Shown: positions 7,919-15,386, counted from the stretch's first letter. The stretch: 18,385 nt of DNA from CAZKEW01 sp964580435 (GCA_964580435.1 CAZOKP010000056.1:1-18385); one strand, 5' to 3'. The notes: a model not told the origin generated them from the sequence alone. Made by a program: numbers and translations.

Positions 7919-10449
7919 TCTGACTTTTTTCCCTCGGCGAAACTTGCCAACAGGCCCTGACATTTGCTCATTCTTTCTTCTGCGGAAAGATCTTCGACGA
8001 GGGGAAAAACGGCCTCCCTCATCTCCCTCTCCAGGATATTGTCCAGGAGCTCAATAGCATAGGCCACGGAGTCCTTTGTCCCCGTCTTGATATTCTGGTA
8101 CGCTTTGGCGATATCCTCATGCGGATAAATCAGCCCGAATAGCTTGAAAATGTTCTCCAAGATATCAGCCTGCATCTTCTCCCATTGCAGGATCATCTCT
8201 TGTCTTATTTCAGCCCGTTCCTCCAAGGAACGAGCCACAAAAGTCTGGCAACAGGTCCGGATCTCGGCGAGGATCTTGGATTTTATGACGTCTTCGTGAA
8301 AGTGAATTTCCGGGTTCATGGTGCGGATCCTGTCCAAGCCATCGATGATCTCCATCGTCAGTGCCCCGCTGGCTTCGGCCAACTCCCAGCCTAAAAAGTC
8401 AGCGGCGTCTTGGTCGCCGATTCGGGCCAAAACAGAAGCCACGGCTTTGCGGATCTCGATGTCTTCCATCTTGTCTTCGAGGTAATCAGCCAAAGTGCCG
8501 GCAACCTTGGGCCCGTATTTGACCAGAGCATCCATGGCGTCTTCCCGCAGGAAAGGGGCAGAGAGCTTTGAGACTAGATAAGGAACAGACTCTCTCCGCT
8601 TCAACGCCGCCGCGCTCTGGACAGCAAAATGGCTCACCTCCGGCGATTCATCTGCCAGAAGGTCCTCGAGCCCGTCCACGACAGGCGCATCCGGGCTCAT
8701 CAGACCAATGGCTTTAGCCGCTTCCATCCTGGCTGTTTTGCCCTGCTCTCCCTCCTCATTGATGGCCTTATCAACATAGCTCTTCATGACTTCCTGGTAT
8801 GAATCCAAAGACAGAATCTCCTCAATTTCTTTCTTCAAGACCTCATTGTCCAAATCATCATCCGTCTGAGGTCCTAAAGCCGTCTCTCCCTGCTCAAAAA
8901 GTGTTCCTAGAGAAGCCGCACGGATCTCATCTGTCTTGTAAGTGATGAGTTTTCTAAGCTCCGGCGTTAGCTTGTCCTGCCTGATGAGGTCATAGAGATG
9001 CATAGCATACAGCACCGAGCTTCTGTCCTTACTCTCCAGAGTGTCGAAGACAAGTTTGGTATAATCCACATCCACTTGTTCTGATACGAGCCTGTCCCCG
9101 CGTTCCCGGGGAGACTTCAGTTTCTCTTTGACGGCATCGGTGTAGCCCCGGCTGACTCTAAGATTGAGCAAGATCCAGCCTAGGATAATAAAGGCAACAA
9201 CAAGGCTAATATATCTTATGCCTAATGCAGTGATGCCGATTTCAGAGCTTTTGGGGAGGATGGCCAGAAGAAGCCAGAGGATGACCGCTCCCACGCCTTT
9301 GGCAAACCTGTTGAGGAACATATCGATGAAAACCTTCGCCTTGTATTTTTGTTCCACGGAGATGGGGATGTAAAGCAATTCTCTCACCGACTGGTTGAGG
9401 GAATAGGCCAGACTCTTGTCGCCGGCCTTGATCAAGATCGCCGGAATGATGCTGGCAAAGGCCACCATCCCGATTCCTGCTGAACCCAGGAGTAAAATCA
9501 ACGGATAAAACAAAAGCGTGACCCGGATGCCAAACCGTCTGATGATGTTGCTCGTCAGCAGAAGCTGCAGAAGAAAGGCGAACGCCATTGTCCCGGCGTT
9601 GAAATAGCCAAAAAAAGAAGTCAAATTTTTGCCGCCTCTGACGTTAAAGACGATGCTGTTGAATTGAAAATCGATCAAGGTCGAGACCACCAGAGTGATC
9701 ATCACGATGCCGGCAAGAAGTTTTAGGTAAGGGCTCTGTCTGACTGTCTCCCAGCCGTCCCGGAAACCTGCTTTAGCCTGCTTCTCTGACTTCTTTTTCC
9801 TGTCGGCGATTTCCCGCTCAGCCTCAGGCTCAGCCTTCCTCTGCCTCGCAAAAATGGAGAGAGCGAGGAGGATGCCGACCGAGAGCATTCCGGCGGCTAT
9901 AAGGAGAAGGAAGCTCGCGGCCTTCGTCCTGCCCAAAGCCCCAGCCATCATTCCTCCCAGAATGGCTCCAAGCAGGCCCCCGCTGCCGATAAACCCGATC
10001 AGCCTCTTGGCTTCCCGGGGATTGAGTACGTCATTGACCAGGATCCAGAACTGAGTGACAAGGACGATGGCGAAGATATTGGCCCAAACCCAAAAAACGA
10101 CGGGCACCCATTTCCAGTCGTGTTTATAAAACAGCCACCAAAATACGCAGATGTTGAGGATAAAGAAGACAAGGCTGGAGAGGATCAAGGTGCGCCGGGG
10201 AATCTTCACTTGAAGCTTGGAATGGAAGTTGACGATGAAACCCATCAGGAGGGCAGTCAGAAAATAGGCCAGAGGAAGGTTCTCGTCGCCCATCCTTTCG
10301 AGATAGCTGGAATTCCGGATCGGCTTGATGATGTAGTAGGGGGCCGTGATCAAAAAAAAGTAAAAGAAGAAGAAGACGACAATAACTTCCTCGCCAGGCT
10401 TGACGTCAACGACCCGGGACAGGAAATTGTGCAGGCGATTCTTCGCCAT
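7915..10449 (-). CDS. Nucleotide-transporter-like membrane protein with C-terminal HEAT repeats (copy 1)
   Basis: This 844-residue paralogue of the next gene shares the same architecture. Its multi-pass region (about 22-440) is of the ATP:ADP antiporter/Npt type, with IKPIRNSSYLERMG (41-54), VTQFWILVNDVLNPREAKR (131-149), SGGLLGAILGG (156-166) and DKSLAYSLNQSVRELLYIP. A soluble region of about 400 residues follows, with HEAT-like helical repeats (for example AKAIGLMSPDAPVV, ADESPEVSHFAVQSAAALKRR). Both copies share VSTL(I/V)DFQFNSI and the block KVFIDMF(L/I)N(R/K)FA. They also share a C-terminal block around IFKLFGLIYPHEDIAKAYQN, which shows duplication of the whole gene. The HEAT tail probably binds a protein partner at the inner face of the membrane. 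It starts 37 bases after the STAS gene with no obvious ribosome binding site. Transported substrate is unknown; a sensor role is also possible. Confidence 0.8.
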   Translation of the reverse strand: MAKNRLHNFLSRVVDVKPGEEVIVVFFFFYFFLITAPYYIIKPIRNSSYLERMGDENLPLAYFLTALLMGFIVNFHSKLQVKIPRRTLILSSLVFFILNICVFWWLFYKHDWKWVPVVFWVWANIFAIVLVTQFWILVNDVLNPREAKRLIGFIGSGGLLGAILGGMMAGALGRTKAASFLLLIAAGMLSVGILLALSIFARQRKAEPEAEREIADRKKKSEKQAKAGFRDGWETVRQSPYLKLLAGIVMITLVVSTLIDFQFNSIVFNVRGGKNLTSFFGYFNAGTMAFAFLLQLLLTSNIIRRFGIRVTLLFYPLILLLGSAGIGMVAFASIIPAILIKAGDKSLAYSLNQSVRELLYIPISVEQKYKAKVFIDMFLNRFAKGVGAVILWLLLAILPKSSEIGITALGIRYISLVVAFIILGWILLNLRVSRGYTDAVKEKLKSPRERGDRLVSEQVDVDYTKLVFDTLESKDRSSVLYAMHLYDLIRQDKLTPELRKLITYKTDEIRAASLGTLFEQGETALGPQTDDDLDNEVLKKEIEEILSLDSYQEVMKSYVDKAINEEGEQGKTARMEAAKAIGLMSPDAPVVDGLEDLLADESPEVSHFAVQSAAALKRRESVPYLVSKLSAPFLREDAMDALVKYGPKVAGTLADYLEDKMEDIEIRKAVASVLARIGDQDAADFLGWELAEASGALTMEIIDGLDRIRTMNPEIHFHEDVIKSKILAEIRTCCQTFVARSLEERAEIRQEMILQWEKMQADILENIFKLFGLIYPHEDIAKAYQNIKTGTKDSVAYAIELLDNILEREMREAVFPLVEDLSAEERMSKCQGLLASFAEGKKSE

Positions 10450-10486
10450 GGGATGATTTTAGCTTAAGCGGAACGTCAGGACAACT

Positions 10487-10828
10487 TTAAAAAAAGCTTT
10501 TGAGCGCCACATCCTCATCGTCGAAGATGTCCAGGACCTTGGTCAGCATCGTCACTTGAAAGATCAGGTAGAGCTTCTTGGAGATCTTGACGATCTTCAG
10601 CTTCCCGCCCAGGTTATGAGTGGAAATATAGCTGGCCAAGATTTCACCGACGCCGAAGCTGTCGATGAATTCGACCTGCTCAAAATTTAAAAGAATTCTT
10701 CTCTTGCCCGAGTCGAGCTGGTTCTTGACGAGCTGATGGAGGGTGACATCGGTGATATCGGATCTTCTGATTTCTCCATCGATATCAAAGATGATGACAT
10801 CGTTCCTCTCTCTTGAGCTTATTTTCAT
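10487..10828 (-). CDS. STAS-domain protein, anti-anti-sigma-factor type
   Basis: A single STAS domain fills the 113-residue protein. The alternating strands and helices are typical of SpoIIAA/RsbV proteins, including ILLNFEQVEFIDSFGVGEI (45-62). The phosphorylation-site Ser is S57 in IDSFGVG; the usual motif is DSSGLG, so the second Ser is replaced by Phe. In partner-switching systems an RsbW-like kinase phosphorylates this Ser and a PP2C phosphatase removes the phosphate. A candidate phosphatase lies in the same run (3718-5394) and a candidate kinase at 17885-18301. The gene heads the minus-strand run with two transporter-like genes directly after it, an unusual setting for a sigma regulator. 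AAGGTGAG upstream of the ATG can serve as ribosome binding site. Confidence 0.88.
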   Translation of the reverse strand: MKISSRERNDVIIFDIDGEIRRSDITDVTLHQLVKNQLDSGKRRILLNFEQVEFIDSFGVGEILASYISTHNLGGKLKIVKISKKLYLIFQVTMLTKVLDIFDDEDVALKSFF

Positions 10829-10892
10829 GGCCTTCTCACCTTTCTCGGCATGATGAGCCTGTCTCCGCGAGAACCACTGACCCTATTATTAG

Positions 10893-10921
10893 CTATTATC
10901 AGAAGAAAAAATGATTGTCAA
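10893..10921 (-). promoter_or_regulatory. Candidate promoter of the STAS-transporter run
   Basis: A perfect TTGACA lies on the minus strand (10921-10916) in the 186-base gap between the ARPP-1 and STAS genes. The region downstream is AT-rich. TAATAG sits at 17-base spacing, and GATAAT (10900-10895), a better -10 match, sits at only 15 bases. The -35 is clear but the -10 choice is not. The rest of this gap shows no convincing terminator or RNA. Confidence 0.4.
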
Positions 10922-11014
10922 CAAGAACGGGGGAAAAAACAGTTGCGAAATTGTCCCCTTTCCCTCTGTCCTGATTCTCAAAGCATTGTCCTAGAAAAAA
11001 GACTCCCCAACGGG

Positions 11015-11995
11015 CTAGATCCGAAATCCCTTTCTTCTTTTCAACCCAGCCATCCCCCCGGCTTTTTCGCTCTCCGTGACCCTGAAAAAGGCCAAATGGA
11101 TGACCTTTTCCTCCGCCGCAAGCCCGGAGCCCACCATGGACTTTCCCTCAAAGCGATAGTCCCATCCTTTCCCGACAGACTCATATTTTTTCTCGATGCA
11201 GGCTTTCGTTTCCTCGAGGAAAGCCCTGGTATTGGCCGGGTCAGGCGCGGACACGTGTTCAGGTTTCTCAAGGAGAGCTTCCATGGCATAGCTTTTAACC
11301 AGCTTATCATGAAGCGCTCTATAGGCCCTGTCCAAGGAGATGAAATCAAACCCGACGATTTCGCCGTTCAAAAAAACAAAGAGTCCTTTCTGCTTCGACT
11401 CGGCCTTGAAATTTTCGATAAAGGCATCAAGGTCTCTTCTTTTGGCCTCAAAGACGTCTCTCATGGCCCCGGTCTGCGAGCGGACCTCGGCATCCGCAGA
11501 AAGATGATGAATCGTGTCCCAGACCGTGCCCTGGTCGGAGCGATATTGCCGCGACGCCTCCAATGAGGAAGCCACAGTCTGGGCCTTCGCGGCCCTCAGT
11601 TTCGGCGTCATCACCGTCCCCGACTCCTGGAACTTATCGGAAACATAGGCCCATCGCCTCTGCTCGGTGCAGCTGACGGGGATGACCGTCTCGGATTTTT
11701 CCTTGATCAAAATGGTCGTGTTCAACACTCTGTTCTGCTTGGCGCCAACGAGCTCTTCTCCGTCGAGGAGAAGCACCGGTATTTCTGCGCTATTGACAAC
11801 TTTCAATTCAGGCACCGACCCGCTCTGACTGACCTCGGTGACTTTCAGCACATCCTTCTCCAGCGCTTCTTTCAAGGTGAAGTATTCGGGAGACTCGTCG
11901 ATGGACGCAAAGAGCGGGATAACTCCCATGTTCTTAAAGACCCGGAGCTCTCCCATCTCGAGACGGTCGAGATATTTTTCTATAATAGGGTCCAT
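11015..11995 (-). CDS. ARPP-1 family (DUF6569) protein
   Basis: I recognise the ARPP-1 domain (ARG and rhodanese-phosphatase-superfamily-associated protein domain, DUF6569/PF20208) from its central blocks. These are LLLDGEELVGAKQNRVLNTT (76-94), VIPVSCTEQRRWAYV (104-118) and LFVFLNGEIVGFDFI near 205-219. The protein is 326 residues, has no signal peptide or membrane segment, and spans the domain over nearly its whole length. The biochemical function is not established. The family name comes from genomic association with ADP-ribosylglycohydrolase and rhodanese/phosphatase domains, neither of which is next door here. AAGGGGG precedes the ATG. The gene is divergent from the sigma-factor gene, sharing a short intergenic region, and lies upstream of the STAS gene on the same strand. 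Confidence 0.8.
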   Translation of the reverse strand: MDPIIEKYLDRLEMGELRVFKNMGVIPLFASIDESPEYFTLKEALEKDVLKVTEVSQSGSVPELKVVNSAEIPVLLLDGEELVGAKQNRVLNTTILIKEKSETVIPVSCTEQRRWAYVSDKFQESGTVMTPKLRAAKAQTVASSLEASRQYRSDQGTVWDTIHHLSADAEVRSQTGAMRDVFEAKRRDLDAFIENFKAESKQKGLFVFLNGEIVGFDFISLDRAYRALHDKLVKSYAMEALLEKPEHVSAPDPANTRAFLEETKACIEKKYESVGKGWDYRFEGKSMVGSGLAAEEKVIHLAFFRVTESEKAGGMAGLKRRKGFRI

Positions 11996-12056
11996 TTTTC
12001 CCCCTTTCCAGAGATTCTCACTTTGTCCTCATGCTTGTAAAGAATCATTCCAGGAT

Positions 12057-12084
12057 ATTATAAACCTTTTTTAACGTTTGTCCT
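12057..12084 (-). promoter_or_regulatory. Candidate sigma-70-type promoter of the ARPP-1 gene
   Basis: On the minus strand AGGACA (12084-12079, four of six) precedes a perfect TATAAT (12062-12057) with a 16-base spacer. The start would lie near 12050, giving a leader of about 55 bases before the ATG at 11995. It sits back to back with the sigma-54-type site of the divergent gene. Confidence 0.4.
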
Positions 12085-12112
12085 ACACTAGAGAAAGAAA
12101 TCTCTCTATAAC

Positions 12113-12129
12113 CTGGCACAATTATTGCA
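12113..12129 (+). promoter_or_regulatory. Sigma-54 (-24/-12) promoter upstream of the sigma-factor gene
   Basis: CTGGCAC (12113-12119), five bases, then TTGCA (12125-12129), matches the sigma-54 consensus TGGCAC-N5-TTGCA at all eleven positions. The gap between the GG and GC dinucleotides is exactly ten bases. Transcription would start near 12140, just before the AAGGA at 12144-12148. An overlapping TATAAC (12107-12112) lacks a good -35 partner. Use of this promoter would need sigma-54 and an AAA+ enhancer-binding activator, neither encoded in this window. Confidence 0.65.
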
Positions 12130-12143
12130 TGATGTCTCATCCG

Positions 12144-12158
12144 AAGGACACCGATTTG
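12144..12158 (+). promoter_or_regulatory. Ribosome binding site supporting a TTG start of the sigma-factor gene
   Basis: AAGGA (12144-12148) is seven bases before an in-frame TTG at 12156. No Shine-Dalgarno sequence precedes the longer-frame starts (TTG 12078, ATG 12129, ATG 12132) or ATG 12174. If the sigma-54 promoter is used, the starts at 12078 to 12132 would lie upstream of the transcript's 5' end. Confidence 0.45.
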
Positions 12159-13706
12159 GGTCTGTGCTTCAAGATGAAAAGAGAACCATTGCCTTATGAC
12201 CAGCCCGCTCTGGCCTTCCGGGAAAGGATCGACGGGGATGGAGATCTCGACTCCCTTTGGCGTCCATTAGGGGAAAACTCGGGATTCCCGACTCAGCAGC
12301 CTCGGCCGAACGCCAAGGTTGTTCCTCCCGAAGAAAATTGTGCGAGCCTTGATCCGGTTGAACTTTATTTAAAAAACATGGGCAGCATCTCGCTGCTCAC
12401 CCGCGAGGAAGAGATCTTCCTGGCCAAACAGATCGAAAAAGGGAAAAATAACACCCTCAAAGCGCTGGCCAAAACCCGCCTTTTGACGGACCAAATTTTT
12501 GAACTGGGAGAGAGGGCCGAGGAAAACCCGGGTATCATTCCGGATCTTATAGACTGTGGTGAAGACCGGGGAAAGGAAGATTTCACGGTCAAGCGAGACG
12601 AAATTCTGGCTCAGATGAGAAAGCTCCGAGCCTTCTGTTCATGCCTAAAGAAGACACCTGCCCGAAAAAAATTTCGGATGGCCCGCGGCCGACTCATCGT
12701 CCAGATAATTCATTTGATCAGGGCGCTCGGCATTCGGCCCTCCGGCTGGGAGAGGATCGTTGACAAGCTGACAGTCCGGATCCAGGCCTTCTGCGCTCTG
12801 GCCGAAACCAGGGCTGAGCTAAGCCTAAGTCTCAAGAAGACCAAGAATCATAAGCGGAAAGCGGCGCTAGGACGAAAAATCGCTCTCACCACCGGGCTGT
12901 TCAGACAATCCTGGAAAGAGATCGGCCTCACTCCTGCTCAGTCCAGAGAGATTCTCAGGGAAATGAGCCTGGCAAAGCAGCTCAGCGGAGGGGCCAAAAA
13001 AGAGCTGGTGGAAGCCAACTTGAGGCTGGTGGTCTCCGTTGCCAAGAGATATTCTCACCGGGGGCTCAGCTTCCTGGACCTGGTCCAAGAAGGGAACATC
13101 GGTTTGATGAAAGGCGTCGACAAGTTTGATCACCGCAGGGGATACAGGTTCTCCACATATGCCACCTGGTGGATCAAGCAAGCCATCACTCGGACGATTG
13201 CCGAACAGGCCCGGACGATAAGAATCCCCCTTTACATGCTCGAAACGCTAAGCAAATTAAAGAAGGCCAGCCAGGCGCTTGTCCTGGAGAAAGGGAGAGA
13301 CCCCCTGACCGACGAATTGGCCAAAAAAATGCGACTATCGACGCAAGAGGTCGGAGAGGTCATGAGAATCTCCCAGGAAGCTGTTTCGCTCGACGCACCT
13401 GTCGGGGACGAAGAATCCCAGCTCGGCGAATTCATCGAGGACAAGAGCTCTCCCTCGCCCGAGGAATCCGTTATTCGGAGCAGCTTGCGGGAACACATCG
13501 AGTGGGCCCTTGATAGCCTCACCCAGAGAGAATCCGAAGTCTTGAGGATGCGTTTCGGGTTATTGGACGAAGATGAGCACACGCTGGAAGAAACGGGTGA
13601 AGCCTTCAAGGTCACCCGTGAGAGAGTTCGTCAGATAGAAGCCAAAGCTTTGAGAAAGCTGGAAACTCTCTGCCAAAACAGCGCGCTCAGGTCGTTCATC
13701 TCTTAA
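12156..13706 (+). CDS. rpoD: RpoD-like sigma-70 family RNA polymerase sigma factor
   Basis: From TTG 12156 the protein has 516 residues; longer in-frame starts at 12129 and 12078 add 9 or 26. Region 1.2 (about 66-98) contains PVELYLKNMGSISLLTREEE. A basic, non-conserved stretch of about 180 residues follows, as in primary sigma factors. Region 2 (about 280-355) includes EANLRLVVSVAKRYSHRGL, FLDLVQEGNIGLMKGVDKF and STYATWWIKQAITRTIAEQA. Region 3 spans about 362-440, and region 4 ends with the helix-turn-helix LEETGEAFKVTRERVRQIEA (about 477-496). A canonical region 1.1 is not evident. Region 2.4 and 4.2 are close to the primary-sigma pattern but carry substitutions (IRIPLYMLETL for the usual IRIPVHMIETI). 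It could be the housekeeping sigma or a group 2 paralogue; the sigma-54-type promoter favours the latter, so the symbol names the family only. It stands as a single gene. Confidence 0.85.
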   Translation: MGLCFKMKREPLPYDQPALAFRERIDGDGDLDSLWRPLGENSGFPTQQPRPNAKVVPPEENCASLDPVELYLKNMGSISLLTREEEIFLAKQIEKGKNNTLKALAKTRLLTDQIFELGERAEENPGIIPDLIDCGEDRGKEDFTVKRDEILAQMRKLRAFCSCLKKTPARKKFRMARGRLIVQIIHLIRALGIRPSGWERIVDKLTVRIQAFCALAETRAELSLSLKKTKNHKRKAALGRKIALTTGLFRQSWKEIGLTPAQSREILREMSLAKQLSGGAKKELVEANLRLVVSVAKRYSHRGLSFLDLVQEGNIGLMKGVDKFDHRRGYRFSTYATWWIKQAITRTIAEQARTIRIPLYMLETLSKLKKASQALVLEKGRDPLTDELAKKMRLSTQEVGEVMRISQEAVSLDAPVGDEESQLGEFIEDKSSPSPEESVIRSSLREHIEWALDSLTQRESEVLRMRFGLLDEDEHTLEETGEAFKVTRERVRQIEAKALRKLETLCQNSALRSFIS

Positions 13707-13735
13707 ACGATATCGCCCGGGAAGAAACCGCGCCT

Positions 13736-14029
13736 TTAGGCTTTGACACTCACCTCAAAGCCTTCCCGGATCGGTGGCGACTGGAAGAAATCGATAAACT
13801 TGACCAACTGCTCTTGGTAGTAGCGGTTCCGCTCGTTGGCGATGGCGTCCTCCTCGCTTTTCCAAAGAGTCAAGGATATGCTCTTTCCTGTTTTGCGGTC
13901 GGAAAAAAGATAAGCGCCGAGGAAGCCTTTTTGCGACCTGGCGGCAGGAATAACGCTGTGTTCATAAATTTTTATGGCCTCATCTATCCGTTCGACCTTG
14001 ATGTCCATCGAAGTGAGGCGTGCAAACAT
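13736..14029 (-). CDS. Small ABM-type (dimeric alpha/beta barrel) protein
   Basis: This 97-residue protein looks like the antibiotic biosynthesis monooxygenase (ABM) / dimeric ferredoxin-like fold. It opens with a strand MFARLTSMDIK, then a helix with VERIDEAIKIYEHSVIPAAR (12-31), then QKGFLGAYLFSDRKTGKSIS and LTLWKSEEDAIAN (53-65). Such proteins range from monooxygenases to heme-degrading enzymes and stress proteins. No specific substrate or cofactor residues are evident, so the function is open. AGGAGG eight bases before the ATG gives a strong start. The gene is convergent with the sigma-factor gene, only 29 bases apart, and divergent from the phosphatase-kinase operon. Confidence 0.7.
   Translation of the reverse strand: MFARLTSMDIKVERIDEAIKIYEHSVIPAARSQKGFLGAYLFSDRKTGKSISLTLWKSEEDAIANERNRYYQEQLVKFIDFFQSPPIREGFEVSVKA
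13739..13762. terminator. Perfect 8-bp hairpin between convergent genes
   Basis: GGCTTTGA (13739-13746) and TCAAAGCC (13755-13762) form perfect arms around an eight-base loop. The hairpin covers the last codons of the ABM gene and lies about 33 bases after the sigma-factor stop. There is no T-tract on either side, so it is not a canonical intrinsic terminator. It may stop or protect convergent transcripts. Confidence 0.3.
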
Positions 14030-14106
14030 GGTCTCTCCCTCCTTCTCCTCCAGAAACAGAGGCAGCTGTTTTTACATATCCTTATTTCCCTCTGCCATTT
14101 ATTCCA

Positions 14107-14135
14107 AGAATAGCAGCTTCTCCAGATGGAGTCAA
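14107..14135 (-). promoter_or_regulatory. Candidate promoter of the ABM gene
   Basis: On the minus strand TTGACT (14135-14130, five of six) is followed after 17 bases by TATTCT (14112-14107, four of six). The -10 overlaps a small inverted repeat, TATTC-CAA-GAATA (14100-14112), which could be an operator or chance. The leader would be about 70 bases. Confidence 0.45.
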
Positions 14136-14197
14136 TGAAAACCTTTCGCAGAACTCTCCTGGAATGATGTCCTTGACTTCTGCTGCGGCCCTTTTTC

Positions 14198-14206
14198 TGG
14201 TATCAT
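14198..14206 (+). promoter_or_regulatory. Candidate extended -10 promoter of the phosphatase-kinase operon
   Basis: TGGTATCAT (14198-14206) matches the extended -10 form TG-N-TATAAT with one mismatch. No -35 is found at the correct spacing; TTGACT at 14173 is 22 bases away. Transcription would start near 14213, about 30 bases before the proposed start codon of the metallophosphatase. Confidence 0.3.
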
Positions 14207-14243
14207 ACTGGGTATTCAAGGCGCAAAAGAAAAAAGAGCACAG

Positions 14244-15386
14244 TTGCAAAGAAAGCCTCTCCCGGAACGTGTTCAACAGAAATTTCAGCCGCAGAGGGCC
14301 AGATCCGCCTCTTTTTTTGTCCTCTTCATCTTGGGTTTGTTTGTCGGCTCCATTTCTGCAGGCACTCAGGCCGTCTGGACGGGCGTTGAGAAAATCGTCG
14401 CCGTGGGAGATCTCCATGGTGATTATGATAACTTTGTCAAGATTCTCAAGGGGACCGATATCGTCGACGGCGATCTCCGCTGGACCGGAGGAGAGACGCA
14501 TCTTGTCCAGATCGGTGACATCATGGACAGAGGTCTGGATGCCAAGAAGATTTTTGATCTTCTGATAAGGCTGGAGCAGGAGGCTAAAGAGGCCGGAGGA
14601 ATGGTGCATGTCCTCCTCGGGAACCATGAAGAACTGAACATCACGGGTCTTGTCTTCCGCTATCCAGACTATCTCACGGCCAGCCAATTTAGGTCCTTCC
14701 TCCCTGATGGATATAGAGAGAAGCAAGACGAACGACTGCAAAAAATGATCAAGAATATTCATGATCATTCTCAGCGGGAAATCCTCAGCAATGCATTCTG
14801 GGCCAAATTGATCAATGACCCCCGGGCTCAGAAAGAATACCTCACCAACCTCTACGATAAATACGGGTCGTGGATCCTCGAACATAACGCGGTGATCAAG
14901 ATCAACGACATCGTCTTTGTCCATGGTGGAATCGCCGAAAAATACTCGACCTGGAAGATCGAAAAGATCAACGACGTGCTCCGCCAAGAGCTCTCCGACT
15001 TGGCGCAGAAGGCCATCAGATCAGAGCCGCAGGAGTCTCGACTCAGGATCGCTTATCAGGCAGACGGGCCCCTCTGGTACAGAGATTTGGCGACCGTGCC
15101 GGAAGAAGATTTGAAAGAGGAAGTGGACAGGATGCTGGCCAATCTCGAGGCCAAAGCCCTGGTCATTGGGCACACACCGAAAGTCCCCACTCGCCAGGAG
15201 ATGGAACGTTTTGGAGGAAAGGTTTGGATCATCGACACGGGAATTTCTTTCGCTTATGGCGGTCGTTTGAGCGCCTTGATCATCCATAACGGAATATTTA
15301 AAGTGTGGGGGGAAAAAAATGAACAAACAGACCCTTCTTGCAATCCTCCTCATGACTCTCCTCGTCTATGCCCCGTCTTTTTCTAG
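14244..15386 (+). CDS. Exported calcineurin-like (Shewanella-like PPP) metallophosphatase
   Basis: All metal-binding motifs of the PPP/calcineurin-like phosphoesterases are present in the 380-residue product. They are GDLHGD (55-60), GDIMDRG (91-97), LLGNHEE (124-130), VFVHGG (224-229) and VIGHTP (307-312), with DTG at 331-333. GPLWYR (275-280) and the overall spacing resemble the bacterial Shewanella-like protein phosphatases, which act on phosphoproteins. A hydrophobic stretch (about 22-40, FFVLFILGLFVGSISAG) after a basic start suggests a signal peptide or anchor, so the domain would face the periplasm. The start is uncertain: TTG 14244 has only a weak GAG upstream, and GTG 14271 is an alternative. 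The last residues (about 356-380) are low in conservation signal and overlap the next gene by 68 bases. Co-transcription with three secreted kinase-like genes suggests it opposes their phosphorylation. Confidence 0.82.
   Translation: MQRKPLPERVQQKFQPQRARSASFFVLFILGLFVGSISAGTQAVWTGVEKIVAVGDLHGDYDNFVKILKGTDIVDGDLRWTGGETHLVQIGDIMDRGLDAKKIFDLLIRLEQEAKEAGGMVHVLLGNHEELNITGLVFRYPDYLTASQFRSFLPDGYREKQDERLQKMIKNIHDHSQREILSNAFWAKLINDPRAQKEYLTNLYDKYGSWILEHNAVIKINDIVFVHGGIAEKYSTWKIEKINDVLRQELSDLAQKAIRSEPQESRLRIAYQADGPLWYRDLATVPEEDLKEEVDRMLANLEAKALVIGHTPKVPTRQEMERFGGKVWIIDTGISFAYGGRLSALIIHNGIFKVWGEKNEQTDPSCNPPHDSPRLCPVFF

Noticed and set aside
7919..7963. Upstream extension of the second transporter gene to ATG 7963
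   Set aside because: It would overlap the upstream gene by 49 bases and add a charged leader absent from the family pattern. ATG 7918 forms a classical ATGA junction.
10928..10960. GGGGGA...TCCCC pairing in the gap before the STAS gene, considered as a terminator of the ARPP-1 gene
   Set aside because: The closing stem is about five base pairs around a long, poorly paired interior, and the adjacent T-run lies within the loop side.
12090..12105. AGAGA-N6-TCTCT inverted repeat just upstream of the sigma-54 site, considered as an activator-binding site
   Set aside because: It is only five bases per arm and lies almost against the -24 box, whereas enhancer sites usually lie about 80-200 bases upstream.
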